From contig NZ_JAMGBG010000039.1 in the NCBI RefSeq assembly GCF_023516595.1, positions 120,457 through 184,456 on the forward strand: a stretch of 64,000 nucleotides of DNA, written 5' to 3'. Under the pieces are notes generated by a model. It made no database searches. It saw only the letters and a program-made list of their open reading frames with translations, and was not told the origin of the DNA. Below, in pieces: positions 40,470 to 48,981 of this stretch. The translations under genes and the position numbers were made by a program. Source of the stretch: Streptomyces neyagawaensis. Lineage in GTDB: Bacteria; Actinomycetota; Actinomycetes; Streptomycetales; Streptomycetaceae. Positions within the stretch are counted from its first letter, which is position 1, and every line of letters starts with the position of its first letter.

Positions 40470-41711
40470 ATGACACAGCACTCAGCCACCAAGCCGCCCC
40501 CGAGCATGACGCCGCCCCCGGCAGACGGCACGTCGCCGATACCCCGCTCGGCCGACCCCTCGCCCGGCGAGCGCGGCGAGCCCGGTGCGCCCGGCGTGGG
40601 CCGGCTGATCGGCCTGGACCTGGCTCGTGGCCTCGCCGTCTTCGGCATGTACGCGGCCCATGTCGGCCCCGACCCCAGTGAGGGCGGGGTGACCGGCTTC
40701 CTGATGGAGCTGGCCCACGGCCGCTCCTCCGCCCTGTTCGCGTTCCTGGCCGGGTTCGCCGTCGTGCTCATCACTGGGCGCAGCGTGCCGAAGACGGGCC
40801 GGGCGGGCCGCCAGGCCGTCGCCAAGGTGGTCATCCGGGCGGTGATCCTGCTGGCCGTGGGCACGGCGCTGACGATGTCCGGCACCCCGGTCGAGGTGAT
40901 CCTCGCCTTCTACGGCGTGTACTTCCTCCTCGTCCTGCCGCTGTACCGGCTCGGCGCGGGTCCGCTCGCGGTGATCGCGGCGGGCACGGCGCTGGTGCTG
41001 CCGCAGGTGTTGTACGTGCTGCGGCAGACGGTCCTGGACAGCGGGGTCGGCCCGGAGGGCGGCTACGACGGGCCCGTCTCGCTGCTCTTCACCGGAAGCT
41101 ACCCCGCGCTGACCTGGATTCCGTTCGTCATCGCCGGTATGGCCGTCGCCCGCCTCGACCTCACCGCCACTGCCGTCCGCGCACGGCTTGCGCTGGCGGG
41201 TGTCGCGCTGGCGGTCGTCGGCTACGGGGGCTCGTGGCTGGCGATCCATCTCGTGCCCGGCGCGTACGCGGCGATCGGCGCGTCCACCTGGGGCGGTGAC
41301 CCCGGTGACCTGTGGTGGTCCGACACGGGCGGCTACCCCTTTGACAGCGCCCACGCGCTGCTGGTCGCCTCCCCGCACAGTGAGACGACCCTGTCGATCG
41401 TCGCCAGCACCGGGGTGGCGATCGCCGTCGTGGCCGGCTGCCTGTCCGCGATGGACGCCTTTCCCCGTCTGGGCCGTCTGGCGCGGCCGGTCGTCGCGGT
41501 CGGCTCGATGTCGCTGACGGCGTACGTTCTCCACATCGTCGGCATCCAGCTCCTGGGCATCGAGGAACTGCCGGGGTCCCCGCTGCACGTCCTCCTCGGC
41601 TTCATCGCGGCGGTGATGGTCTTCGCGACCGTCTGGTCGCGGTACGCCTCCCGCGGCCCGCTGGAGTGGCTGATGGCGAAGGCGACCGGCGTCGCACGGC
41701 ACGTCCGGTGA
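40470..41711 (+). CDS. Polytopic membrane protein, DUF418/HGSNAT-like acyltransferase family
   Basis: The 413-aa protein has a proline-rich N-terminus and about 10-11 transmembrane helices. The first helical block GRLIGLDLARGLAVFGMYAA, followed by an external His-containing loop (MELAHGRSSALFAFLAGFAV), is typical of the DUF418 / heparan-alpha-glucosaminide N-acetyltransferase-like families. The conserved SLTAYVLH motif near the C-terminus fits as well. Such proteins may transfer acyl groups across the membrane, but no activity is proven for this type. ATG 40470 is the best start although the ribosome binding site is weak. The 220-bp gap before it holds nothing obvious. Confidence 0.8.
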   Translation: MTQHSATKPPPSMTPPPADGTSPIPRSADPSPGERGEPGAPGVGRLIGLDLARGLAVFGMYAAHVGPDPSEGGVTGFLMELAHGRSSALFAFLAGFAVVLITGRSVPKTGRAGRQAVAKVVIRAVILLAVGTALTMSGTPVEVILAFYGVYFLLVLPLYRLGAGPLAVIAAGTALVLPQVLYVLRQTVLDSGVGPEGGYDGPVSLLFTGSYPALTWIPFVIAGMAVARLDLTATAVRARLALAGVALAVVGYGGSWLAIHLVPGAYAAIGASTWGGDPGDLWWSDTGGYPFDSAHALLVASPHSETTLSIVASTGVAIAVVAGCLSAMDAFPRLGRLARPVVAVGSMSLTAYVLHIVGIQLLGIEELPGSPLHVLLGFIAAVMVFATVWSRYASRGPLEWLMAKATGVARHVR

Positions 41712-41818
41712 CGGCATCCGCCCACGGCGGCGGGCCGGGCCCCACCCCGGGGGCCCGTGACGATCGAGGTTCCCGGCGCGGGCCACGACGGGCCCTGAGG
41801 AGGCCGGTTCGGATGAGG

Positions 41819-41849
41819 CGGGGTGGCGTGCCGGGCGTACGCCACCCCG
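41819..41849. terminator. Bidirectional terminator hairpin
   Basis: A perfect 11-bp stem (CGGGGTGGCGT with ACGCCACCCCG) closes a 9-nt loop between the convergent membrane-protein and esterase genes. It lies 22 bp from the esterase stop. A second weaker stem with GGGCCCC/GGGGCCC arms precedes it near 41740. Confidence 0.75.
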
Positions 41850-41871
41850 GTCCGGCCGGTGCGACGGAAGG

Positions 41872-42978
41872 TCAGCCGGCGGTCAGCGTGGTCCACTTCT
41901 GGTTGCTGCCGCCGTGGCAGTCCCACAGGTGGAGCTGGGTGCCGTCGGTCGTGGAGAAGCCCGGGACGTCCAGGCAGCGCCCGGAGGCGGGGTTGCGGTA
42001 GCCGCCGTCGTAGGGCTGCCAGACCTGGTTGGCGCCGCCGTGGCAGGTCCACAGCTGCACCTTGGTGCCGTTGGCCGTCCCACTGCCGGACACGTCGAGG
42101 CACTTGCCCAGGGAGCGCAGAGTGCCGTCGGTGTACGCGGACCAGACCTGGTTGGCGCCGCCGCCGCAGCTCCAGATCTGCACGGCGGTCCCGTCGGCGG
42201 TGCTCGCGCCGCTGACGTCGAGACACTTGCCGGCCATGCCCGACTCCACCCGCGCGGGCGCGGGAGCCGGGTTCCTCAGCCACCCGGCGCTGTCCGCGGT
42301 CCGCACGCCGCGGTGGAAGGCGTCCGCCATCTTCTGGTAGCCCGAGTCGTTGGGGTGCAGGGCGTCGACCAGGTCGGCCGTGGTGAGGGCGCTCATGTCC
42401 ACGTACGCGACGTGCTTGCCCGCCGCCTGCGCGTCCCGCACGATCGTGGGGACGGCCTGGTTGTACGCGGCCCGGTACTGCTCCTCCGAGCCGCTGGTGG
42501 ACACCACCAGGGAGGCCACGAGGACGGTCGCGTCGGGGGCGGCGGCGGTGATCCGGTCGACCAGCGACCGCAGTCGGGCCGTGGCCGTGGAGACCTGGTA
42601 GCTCTCGTTGAGGTCGTTGGTGCCGATGTGCAGGGTGACGACGTTGGGGCGGTAACGGGTCAGCGCGGCGTCGGTGAGTGCGGTGATCTGGTGGATCTTG
42701 AATCCGGAGTGGCCTTCGTTGTCGGGGTCGGACATCGACCCGGCGCGCCCGGTGCCCACGAAGTCCAGCGGGTGGCCGTCAGCGGCGAGCCTGTTCCACA
42801 ACGGGGCCCGGTAGCCGTTGCCCGTACTGCTTCCGACGCCCCAGGTGATGGAGTCGCCCAACGGCATGACCCGCAAGGGGGTGGTCGGGGCGGCGGAGGC
42901 CGGGGTCACACCCGCCGCTGTCACTCCGAACGTGGCGGCGACCAGCGTGATCAGGGGAAGAATCCAGGACCGTCTCAT
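41872..42978 (-). CDS. Secreted SGNH esterase (CE3-like) with ricin-type lectin domain
   Basis: The 368-aa protein has a signal peptide (ITLVAATFGVTAAGVTPASA, cleavage near 29). An SGNH hydrolase domain (about 35-225) carries Ser43 in MPLGDSITWG, Asn121 in HIGTNDLN, and Asp205/His208 in LVDALHPND. A C-terminal ricin-B/CBM13 lectin domain (about 235-368) has three QxW-type repeats (NQVW, NQVW, NQKW). The catalytic part resembles CE3 acetyl xylan esterases. The lectin part would anchor it to xylan or other polysaccharide. ATG 42978 fits the signal peptide although it lacks a clear ribosome binding site; GTG 42996 is an alternative. Confidence 0.9.
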   Translation of the reverse strand: MRRSWILPLITLVAATFGVTAAGVTPASAAPTTPLRVMPLGDSITWGVGSSTGNGYRAPLWNRLAADGHPLDFVGTGRAGSMSDPDNEGHSGFKIHQITALTDAALTRYRPNVVTLHIGTNDLNESYQVSTATARLRSLVDRITAAAPDATVLVASLVVSTSGSEEQYRAAYNQAVPTIVRDAQAAGKHVAYVDMSALTTADLVDALHPNDSGYQKMADAFHRGVRTADSAGWLRNPAPAPARVESGMAGKCLDVSGASTADGTAVQIWSCGGGANQVWSAYTDGTLRSLGKCLDVSGSGTANGTKVQLWTCHGGANQVWQPYDGGYRNPASGRCLDVPGFSTTDGTQLHLWDCHGGSNQKWTTLTAG

Positions 42979-43101
42979 GGGACGTATGGATACCACGCGA
43001 TTACGTCCATGACATCCCATGGTTACAGGCAAATTGAGGATGGCTGAGCCCAACTGGTGCTCTACGCCGCCTATTCCGCCGCCCGCTGACTCATTGACAT
43101 C

Positions 43102-45417
43102 CTATGTATGGGGCTCGTTCCGCATCCAATGACCATCGGCGCTCCACCCCAGCAGGCGTCGGGCCCGGCCCTCGTCCGCCGTCCCGTCGGCGTCGAAGGC
43201 GCCACCCTCTGCGATCAGGGTCAGGCCCGCCAGGGCCGGTGCCAACCGGGCCGCGACATGGGCCGGGTGACGGGTCGTCTCCTCGGGCAGCCCGGCGATC
43301 ACCCGCCGCTGCTCCCCGGGCGGGCAGAGGGACAGGTGGAACAGCATCTGGCGCCAGGCGTACGCCGCGTCCTTGAGGGTGCCCAGGGGGCGCGGATTGT
43401 GATGGACGCGCGCTGTCAGCCGGCACACCGTCACGAAGCAGCGCCGCGCCAGGTCGGCCCAGCCCGGCCGCGGGGTGATGCCCACCGGCCCGACCAGCGT
43501 GGCCAGGTTGTGCGTGGTGAGGATCTGCGCCTGCTCGATCACCGTGCCGTTCGCGGCGACCGACCAGAACCCGGGCGGTGTCCCCGCGCGCTCGGCGCAC
43601 AGGAGCGCGAAACCGGGGGACGTTCGGGCGCCGGAGGAGCGGGCCGGGGCCGGGCCGGACTCCGCGATCGCCAGATCGCGGATCGCCGCGTAGTCGACGC
43701 CGTAGTAGCGCTCGTACAGCGAGCCCCCGCCCAGCAGGTCGCCCGCGATCCGCGCCGCCGTGAGGAACTTCGGGCTGAACGCCCCCATGAAGATGTCCGC
43801 CGCCAACTCCTCCACGAACGGGGCGCCCAGGTCGCACCCGCGTCCCAGCTCACCCAGCTCACGGACCAGGGGGTTGGGCAGAAGGGTCCCCGGGAACGCC
43901 TGCACGGCCAGTTCGCCCAGCTGCCGCAGCACGGTGAGCGTGCCCTCGCCGTCCGCCCTGCCCACCACCGCGGACCGCTGCCCCGACACCGCCCGTACCC
44001 AGGGCAGTTCCTCCACGCGCACCTGCCGCTCCAGGTTGAGCAGCAGCAGGGAGCGGCGGTTGCGGAACGCCCGGTAGTGCGCCGTCATCAGCGCCCGCAG
44101 CGCCTCGTCCCGGTACGACCGCGCGGTGGTCGCCGCGACCAACTGCGGTACCAGTTCGGCCAGTACCTCGGCGGACGGGACCACGCCCCGCTCCACGAGG
44201 GTGCCGATCGGCGCACTCAGCGCGGACTCGACGACCCGGCCGATCACGGGCGGCACGGCGGCGCCGACGGGCAGCCCCGTCTCCCGGCCCTCCTCCTCGG
44301 TCACCGCGCGCAGGAGCGGGACGACATCGGTGACCCCGGTGTCCTGGGGGAGTACGGCGAGGCGGCGCAGCATCAACTGGGCCAGGGCATGGTGGGAGGG
44401 GAGGGCCGCCTGCCCCGCCTGGCCGCGGCGCAGCGCCGTGTGGGCGGGGGACCCGGGCAGACCGCGTCGCCGCACCATCGACTCCACCGCGTGCCGCAGC
44501 AGGCCGAGCCTGCGCACGTCCAGCGGCCGACCGGCGACGACCTCCTCCAGGGCGCCCCGCAGCACGCCCAGGTTCGACTTGGCGTTGCGGTGCTTGGTGC
44601 AGCGGGTGTGCTCCGCGGCGAGCCGCCGGTAGCGGTCGAGCAGCGTCGCACCGGCCGCCAGCCAGTCATCGTCCGGGGTGGCTTCGAGGACCCGGCCGTC
44701 CTGTGCGGTGCGCAGCCAGTGGGCGAGGAGTTCGTCGCCGAACGGCTGCCACACGGCGAGCGCCTCGCGCTGGGTCTCGACGGCCGCGTTTGGCCGCCGC
44801 CGGATCAGGGTGTCGACGGTGTCGGAGACGGTGTACCGGTGGACCGCCGTGGCGTCCGGTGCGGGGCCGTCCGCCGGGCGGGGCAGGAACCGCAGCCTGC
44901 CGGCGAACGGTTCCAGTTCCGCCGCGAGGTCGAGAGCCGCGTCCACTTCCTCGTGCCGCACCAGCCACGCCATGGTGAGCAGCGCCGCCTCCTCCGGGAC
45001 GCCGATCTCGTAGTGGCCGCTGTCCAACAGGCCCCACAGCCAGGCCAGTCCGGGCTCGGTGAGGCAGTGGGCGAAGAGCGCGCGCCGCTCGGCGGGCGCC
45101 CCGAACCTCCGCGCGGCCTCGATCTCGTACGGCTGGAGCGGGCCGCCCGCGCTCGCGGTCCCGGTCGCGAAGCCGCCCCGCACGACCTCGGGGGTCGCCC
45201 AGGCGGGGAGGTCCGCGACCGGGTTGCGTGAACCGATCGTCAGCCGGCCCGCGGCCATCCCCGCGAGGACCTGCCGCCAGCGCTGCCCCCGCACCTCGGC
45301 CCGGCGCCGGGTGTCGGCGTCCTCGTGGGTCAGCCGGGTGGTGAAGGCCCTGGCCAGCTGGGCCGCCGCATAGGACGGCGCCGCGATGAGGTGCTGCTGC
45401 TCAGCGTTGTCGTTCAT
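43102..45417 (-). CDS. Large conserved-looking protein of unknown function, preceded by tRNA-like RNA
   Basis: The 771-aa protein has no domain I recognise. It is predicted largely helical, with many Leu/Ala-rich amphipathic segments that may form HEAT-like solenoids. Notable blocks are YEIEAARRFGAPAERRALFA, ALLTMAWLVRHEEVDAALDL, ERYYGVDYAAIRDLAIAESG, and VIEQAQILTTHNLATLVGPV. Arg-rich surfaces (for example HTRCTKHRNAKSN) could bind nucleic acid, but that is only an inference. There is no signal peptide or membrane span. ATG 45417 lies 3 nt after a tRNA-like sequence and has no separate Shine-Dalgarno. If the RNA is trimmed at its 3' end, the message would be nearly leaderless. Stop is TAG 43102-43104. 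Confidence 0.85.
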   Translation of the reverse strand: MNDNAEQQHLIAAPSYAAAQLARAFTTRLTHEDADTRRRAEVRGQRWRQVLAGMAAGRLTIGSRNPVADLPAWATPEVVRGGFATGTASAGGPLQPYEIEAARRFGAPAERRALFAHCLTEPGLAWLWGLLDSGHYEIGVPEEAALLTMAWLVRHEEVDAALDLAAELEPFAGRLRFLPRPADGPAPDATAVHRYTVSDTVDTLIRRRPNAAVETQREALAVWQPFGDELLAHWLRTAQDGRVLEATPDDDWLAAGATLLDRYRRLAAEHTRCTKHRNAKSNLGVLRGALEEVVAGRPLDVRRLGLLRHAVESMVRRRGLPGSPAHTALRRGQAGQAALPSHHALAQLMLRRLAVLPQDTGVTDVVPLLRAVTEEEGRETGLPVGAAVPPVIGRVVESALSAPIGTLVERGVVPSAEVLAELVPQLVAATTARSYRDEALRALMTAHYRAFRNRRSLLLLNLERQVRVEELPWVRAVSGQRSAVVGRADGEGTLTVLRQLGELAVQAFPGTLLPNPLVRELGELGRGCDLGAPFVEELAADIFMGAFSPKFLTAARIAGDLLGGGSLYERYYGVDYAAIRDLAIAESGPAPARSSGARTSPGFALLCAERAGTPPGFWSVAANGTVIEQAQILTTHNLATLVGPVGITPRPGWADLARRCFVTVCRLTARVHHNPRPLGTLKDAAYAWRQMLFHLSLCPPGEQRRVIAGLPEETTRHPAHVAARLAPALAGLTLIAEGGAFDADGTADEGRARRLLGWSADGHWMRNEPHT

Positions 45418-45420
45418 AAG

Positions 45421-45492
45421 CCGACGTGGCAGGTTCCGCCCCCGCGCCCTCCGGGTCCCGAGCCCGGCGCTCTACTGCTGAGCTACACGTCG
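45421..45492 (-). ncRNA. tRNA-like RNA, Pro(CGG)-type cloverleaf with lost elbow bases
   Basis: A 72-nt sequence folds as a complete cloverleaf. The acceptor CGACGTG/CACGTCG has 7 perfect pairs. The D stem is GCTC/GAGC, and the anticodon stem CCGGG/CCCGG has loop CTCGGGA, giving anticodon CGG (Pro). The T stem GCGGG/CCTGC has one G-U pair. U8, A9, U33 and G37 are normal. The D loop AGCAGTA lacks the G18-G19 pair, and the T loop GGCGGAA lacks U54, U55 and A58, so the usual elbow contact cannot form. No CCA is encoded. Its 3' end is 3 nt from the next start codon. It could be a degenerate tRNA-Pro or a tRNA mimic acting as a leader. Confidence 0.75.
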
Positions 45493-45502
45493 ATGACCGC
45501 AG

Positions 45503-45532
45503 AACCTAGACGCCGACCCGCACGCCGTACAA
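45503..45532 (-). promoter_or_regulatory. Promoter of the tRNA-like RNA and 771-aa protein
   Basis: On the minus strand TTGTAC is followed after 18 nt by TAGGTT, a good housekeeping-type promoter for Streptomyces. The -10 ends 10 nt before the 5' end of the tRNA-like sequence. Transcription would begin at or just before the acceptor stem and read into the large gene. Confidence 0.6.
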
Positions 45533-45691
45533 CCGATTTCCATACGGTGCGGGACCGGCACCGTCCGGGTCCGATCGGCTCAGGCGCGGGCGCGCCTCGG
45601 CCGCGCACGCCGCCGCCCGGGGAGGATCGGTGCACCGGCGGCCTCGGTACGGCCGCACGTCCTCACCTCCCGTGCGAAGGGGCCCGGCACC

Positions 45692-46534
45692 ATGGAACCC
45701 AGCGACGACCCGCTGTCGGGCGCCGGCCGCTACGGCGAGGCCGTCTTCCCTCCGGGGCGGGCGGGCGAGGGCGAGCGCATCGACTTCGGCGCGCTCGCCT
45801 ACGACGACATCACCATGGCGCGGCTGCGGGCGCTCGGCGTCGGCCCCGGCTGGCGCTGCCTGGACGTCGGCGCCGGCACGGGCACGGTGTCCCGGCGGCT
45901 CCTGGAGGAGGCCCGGGTGGCGAGCGTGCTCGCCGTGGACCGCGACGTCCGTTTCCTCGGCGCCCGTACCGTGCCGGGACTCGACGTGCGGGAAGCCGAC
46001 ATCACCGCCCCCGACTTCGTGTCCGGCCGGTTCCGGCTCGTCCACGCGCGCTTCGTACTGATGCACCTGCCCGAGCGCGACCGCCTGATCCCGGCGTTGG
46101 CCGACCTCGTCGAACCGGGTGGCGTGCTGGTCCTCAGCGACGCGGTCGACCTGACCGGCGACCGGATGCCCGACACCCCCTACAGCCGGGTGATGCGGGC
46201 GATGTGGCAGGGGCTGCGGGCCACCATCGGGACCGATGTCTCGCGGGTGCCGTCGTATCCGCACCTGCTGCGGGAGGCGGGGCTCGGGCCCGTGGCCGCC
46301 GAGATCCATGTGCCGCCCTTGCTACCGGGCAGCCCCATCAGCCGCTTCTGGGCGGACACGTGGGAGCGGAGCAGAGCCGCGATGCTCGCCACGGGTCTCG
46401 TCGACGACACGGCCGTCGACGAGGCGGTCCGCTACCTGGGCTCCGAGGAATGCGCCGCGCTCTCGGCCGGCATGCTGACCGCCTGGGGCCGGAAGCCCGG
46501 AAACGGCCGGGGACCGGAGGGAGGCTCGCGGTAG
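45692..46534 (+). CDS. SAM-dependent methyltransferase, class I
   Basis: The 280-aa protein has the class I methyltransferase core. Motif I is WRCLDVGAGTGTVSRRLLEE (about 54-73), motif II is the acidic VLAVDRDVRFLGAR, and motif IV/V appears in FRLVHARFVLMHLPERDRLI. The C-terminal part is helical and likely binds substrate. The sequence resembles methyltransferases of small molecules, but the acceptor is unknown. ATG 45692 follows AAGGGG. The gene is divergent from the tRNA-like/771-aa unit and ends 71 bp before the convergent STAS gene. Confidence 0.88.
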   Translation: MEPSDDPLSGAGRYGEAVFPPGRAGEGERIDFGALAYDDITMARLRALGVGPGWRCLDVGAGTGTVSRRLLEEARVASVLAVDRDVRFLGARTVPGLDVREADITAPDFVSGRFRLVHARFVLMHLPERDRLIPALADLVEPGGVLVLSDAVDLTGDRMPDTPYSRVMRAMWQGLRATIGTDVSRVPSYPHLLREAGLGPVAAEIHVPPLLPGSPISRFWADTWERSRAAMLATGLVDDTAVDEAVRYLGSEECAALSAGMLTAWGRKPGNGRGPEGGSR

Positions 46535-46605
46535 CGAACGCCTTCCCCTGGCCATCCAGGGCACAGCCCCGTGGGGCAGACCGTCGTCCCGGACGCACCC
46601 GCGAC

Positions 46606-46968
46606 TCACGCGGCGAGGGCCTCCTCGACGGTGGGATGACAGGCGATGACCTGGTCCAGGGCGACCAGGTGCAGGAGCCGCCGCACCGGGTCCCGGGCGC
46701 CGGCGATGCGGAGCCAGCCCTGTGCGCCGCTCACCTCGTGGTGGGCGGCGACGAGGACGTTGACGCCGCTGGAGTCCATGAAGGTCACCTCGCTGAGATC
46801 GACCACGGTCCGCGCGCCCGCGTCCCCGTCGGGCAGCAGGGCTTCGGTGAACCGCTCCCTGACCGTATGGTCGATCTCGCCGCGCAGCGTCACCACCCGG
46901 ACGCCGTCGACGGAGGTGAGACCGATCGACAGCCGACCGGGACGGGCTGCTCCATGGGTGTCTGTCAC
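46606..46968 (-). CDS. STAS-domain anti-sigma factor antagonist
   Basis: The 120-aa protein is a classical SpoIIAA/RsbV-like antagonist. The STAS fold starts near residue 12 (LSIGLTSVDGVRVVTLRGEI), and the switch segment VTFMDSSGVNVL has the phosphorylatable Ser66. The unphosphorylated form binds its HATPase anti-sigma partner and frees a sigma factor. The HATPase gene begins on the opposite strand 171 bp away and a phosphatase gene follows that, giving a full partner-switch set. GTG 46968 has GAGGAC upstream; the longer open frame to 47040 is unlikely. Confidence 0.92.
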   Translation of the reverse strand: MTDTHGAARPGRLSIGLTSVDGVRVVTLRGEIDHTVRERFTEALLPDGDAGARTVVDLSEVTFMDSSGVNVLVAAHHEVSGAQGWLRIAGARDPVRRLLHLVALDQVIACHPTVEEALAA

Positions 46969-47138
46969 CGCTCGTGTCCTCGACTGCTCGGCTGGTGGCT
47001 GCTCGGGGTTCCGACAGGATGTACTTCGACACCCTGCCACGATGGTACGGCGAACAGGTGTTCAATGCCTGGGTCGATCTCAGGGAGCATGTGAGTCATG
47101 GTGCGGGGTACGCGCAGGCAGGTGAACGGGGGATCAAA

Positions 47139-47627
47139 GTGGACCCGGCGGAATCAGTCCCTGACGGCGAGGGCGGTGTGATGCCCGACATCACTCCGAT
47201 CCAGGACACCGTCGCCCTGGACGGCGACGGGTCCTGCATCGCCCAGGCGCGGCACAGCGCCGTCGACTTCCTCACCCGTGTCCAGGTCGAGCACGGCGTG
47301 CCGGTGTCCGCCCGCGCGATGGAACTGACCCAGCTGGTGGTCAGCGAACTCGTCACCAACGCGCGCAAATACGCCCCCGGTCCGGTGCTGATGGAGCTGC
47401 GTGTCTCCGGCGCGATGGTCGAGGTGGCCGTCTGGGACAGCGATCCCGTCCTCCCGGTGGCCCGGGCCGCCGACCCGGGCCGGGTCGGGCAGCACGGCCT
47501 GGAGATCGTCATGGCCGTCGCGCACGGCTTCGAGGCGCGGCGCGAACCGGTCGGCAAGCGCATCACCGTCCGCATCGCCCTGCCCGACGACCCCGCCGCC
47601 GACGTCACCGGCCGTGACACTCCGTAG
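47139..47627 (+). CDS. HATPase anti-sigma factor / serine kinase (RsbW-like)
   Basis: The 162-aa protein has a single HATPase_c domain. The N-box is MELTQLVVSELVTNARKYAP, the G1 box DSDPVLPVARAADPGRVGQHG, and the G2 region GLEIVMAVAHGFEA. It matches the Streptomyces RsbW-like kinases that sequester SigB-type sigma factors and phosphorylate STAS antagonists. GTG 47139 has GGGGGAT before it. ATG 47181 is an alternative start preceded by GAGGG. It sits between the STAS gene and the PP2C gene, and a SigB/SigF-type sigma gene lies 3 kb further on. Confidence 0.88.
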   Translation: MDPAESVPDGEGGVMPDITPIQDTVALDGDGSCIAQARHSAVDFLTRVQVEHGVPVSARAMELTQLVVSELVTNARKYAPGPVLMELRVSGAMVEVAVWDSDPVLPVARAADPGRVGQHGLEIVMAVAHGFEARREPVGKRITVRIALPDDPAADVTGRDTP

Positions 47628-47745
47628 GTGAAAATCCGCTCGAATCCCGCGCCGCGTCGGATCCTCGGACCGCGTGCCGTGTCGCACATCGGGTGATGTC
47701 GCGCAAACTCGGGGAAAAAGTTGCGGCAACCGACAGGAGGTTGTC

Positions 47746-48981
47746 GTGGAGTGTGGAGATCTTGAACTGGGCGAGTTGCTGGCCGCCGCGGAGGCGGCCC
47801 CGCCCGGGGAGTCCGTCGACGTGGTGGCTCGCGATCTGCAGAAGCGGTTCGGTGCGGAGCGGGTCTCCTTCCTGTTCGCCGACCTCATCGGCCGGCGGCT
47901 GGTACGCCTCGCCGCGCCCGGCGGTGACATCACGGACCACAGCGAGCCGATCGCCCTGCACGGCAGCGTCTACGACGGCGTGCTCCGCGGCCAGCGCCAA
48001 CACGTGGAGCCGGACGGCCAGGACGGACTGCGCGTCGTCACGCCGGTCACCAACCGGGGCGACTGCATCGGGCTGCTGGAAGTGACCCTCCAGTCCGCCG
48101 ACGACACCGCGCTGCGCCAGGTACGCGACGCGGCCCACGCGCTCGCCTACATCATCGTCACGGACCGCCGCTTCACCGATCTCTACCACCTGGGCCGGCG
48201 CACCACCGAGACCAGCCTCGCCGCCGAGATCCAGCACCAGCTGCTCCCCTCGGCGCCCTGCTGCGAGGCCGACCAGTTCACCCTCGCCGCCGGGCTGGTC
48301 CCGGCCGACGACATCGGCGGCGACACCTACGACTACACCCTCGACCGCGACACCCTGCATCTGTCCATCACCGACGCCATGGGCCACGACACGGACTCCG
48401 CCCTGCTGGCCACCCTGCTGATCGGCGCGCTCCGGCGGGCGCGTCGTGGCGGCTGCGACGCCGTCAAGCAGGCCGAACAGGCCCACCAGGCACTGCTGCG
48501 CCACAACTGCGGCCTGGCGACCGGCCAGTTGCTGTGCGTCGACCTCGACACGGGCGTCTGCGAACTGGTCAACGCCGGCCACCCCTGGCCCCTGCGGCTG
48601 CGCGACGGCACCGCCGAGGAGGTCCCACTCGCCGTCAACCTGCCGTTCGGCGTCGCCGCGCCCATCCCCTACCGCGCCCAAGAGCTGCGCCTGCGCCCGA
48701 AGGACCGGCTGATCCTGCTCACCGACGGCATGCAGGACCGCGGCGCCGCGGCCGTCGACCTGATCGCCCTCGTCCACGAGACCCGCGCCCTGCACCCGAG
48801 AGAAGTAGTACGCCGGCTGACCGGCGCGGTCCTCGACGCCTGCCGGGGCAACCTCACGGACGACGCCACGGTCGTGGTGCTCGACTGGCACGGCAACCGC
48901 CGCCGTCCCTCACCCGGAGCGACCAGTTCCCGCCCGGCCGCGTGCATGGCCGCCGGCGACCGGGCAACGCGGCAGACGTGA
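47746..48981 (+). CDS. GAF-PP2C (RsbU/SpoIIE-type) serine phosphatase
   Basis: The 411-aa protein has a GAF-like N-domain (about 10-165; FLFADLIGRRLVRLAAPGG, then VVTPVTNRGDCIGLLEVTLQ) and a PP2C/SpoIIE domain (about 180-385). The catalytic Asp residues lie in GLVPADDIGGDTYDYTLD and SITDAMGHDTDSALLATL, with a further Asp pair in LTDDATVVVLDW. It should dephosphorylate the neighbouring STAS protein in response to a ligand of the GAF domain. GTG 47746 has AGGAGG at ideal spacing. The stop overlaps the GTG of the glutamate-synthase-like gene, so the two are coupled. Confidence 0.92.
   Translation: MECGDLELGELLAAAEAAPPGESVDVVARDLQKRFGAERVSFLFADLIGRRLVRLAAPGGDITDHSEPIALHGSVYDGVLRGQRQHVEPDGQDGLRVVTPVTNRGDCIGLLEVTLQSADDTALRQVRDAAHALAYIIVTDRRFTDLYHLGRRTTETSLAAEIQHQLLPSAPCCEADQFTLAAGLVPADDIGGDTYDYTLDRDTLHLSITDAMGHDTDSALLATLLIGALRRARRGGCDAVKQAEQAHQALLRHNCGLATGQLLCVDLDTGVCELVNAGHPWPLRLRDGTAEEVPLAVNLPFGVAAPIPYRAQELRLRPKDRLILLTDGMQDRGAAAVDLIALVHETRALHPREVVRRLTGAVLDACRGNLTDDATVVVLDWHGNRRRPSPGATSSRPAACMAAGDRATRQT

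Noticed and set aside
45421..45492. A normal tRNA-Pro(CGG) gene
   Set aside because: The D-loop GG and the TTC of the T loop are missing and no CCA is encoded, so I list it as a tRNA-like RNA rather than a standard tRNA.
45421..45492. Attachment site of an integrated element
   Set aside because: tRNA 3' ends often serve as attB, but no integrase, excisionase or duplicated tRNA end is seen in the window.
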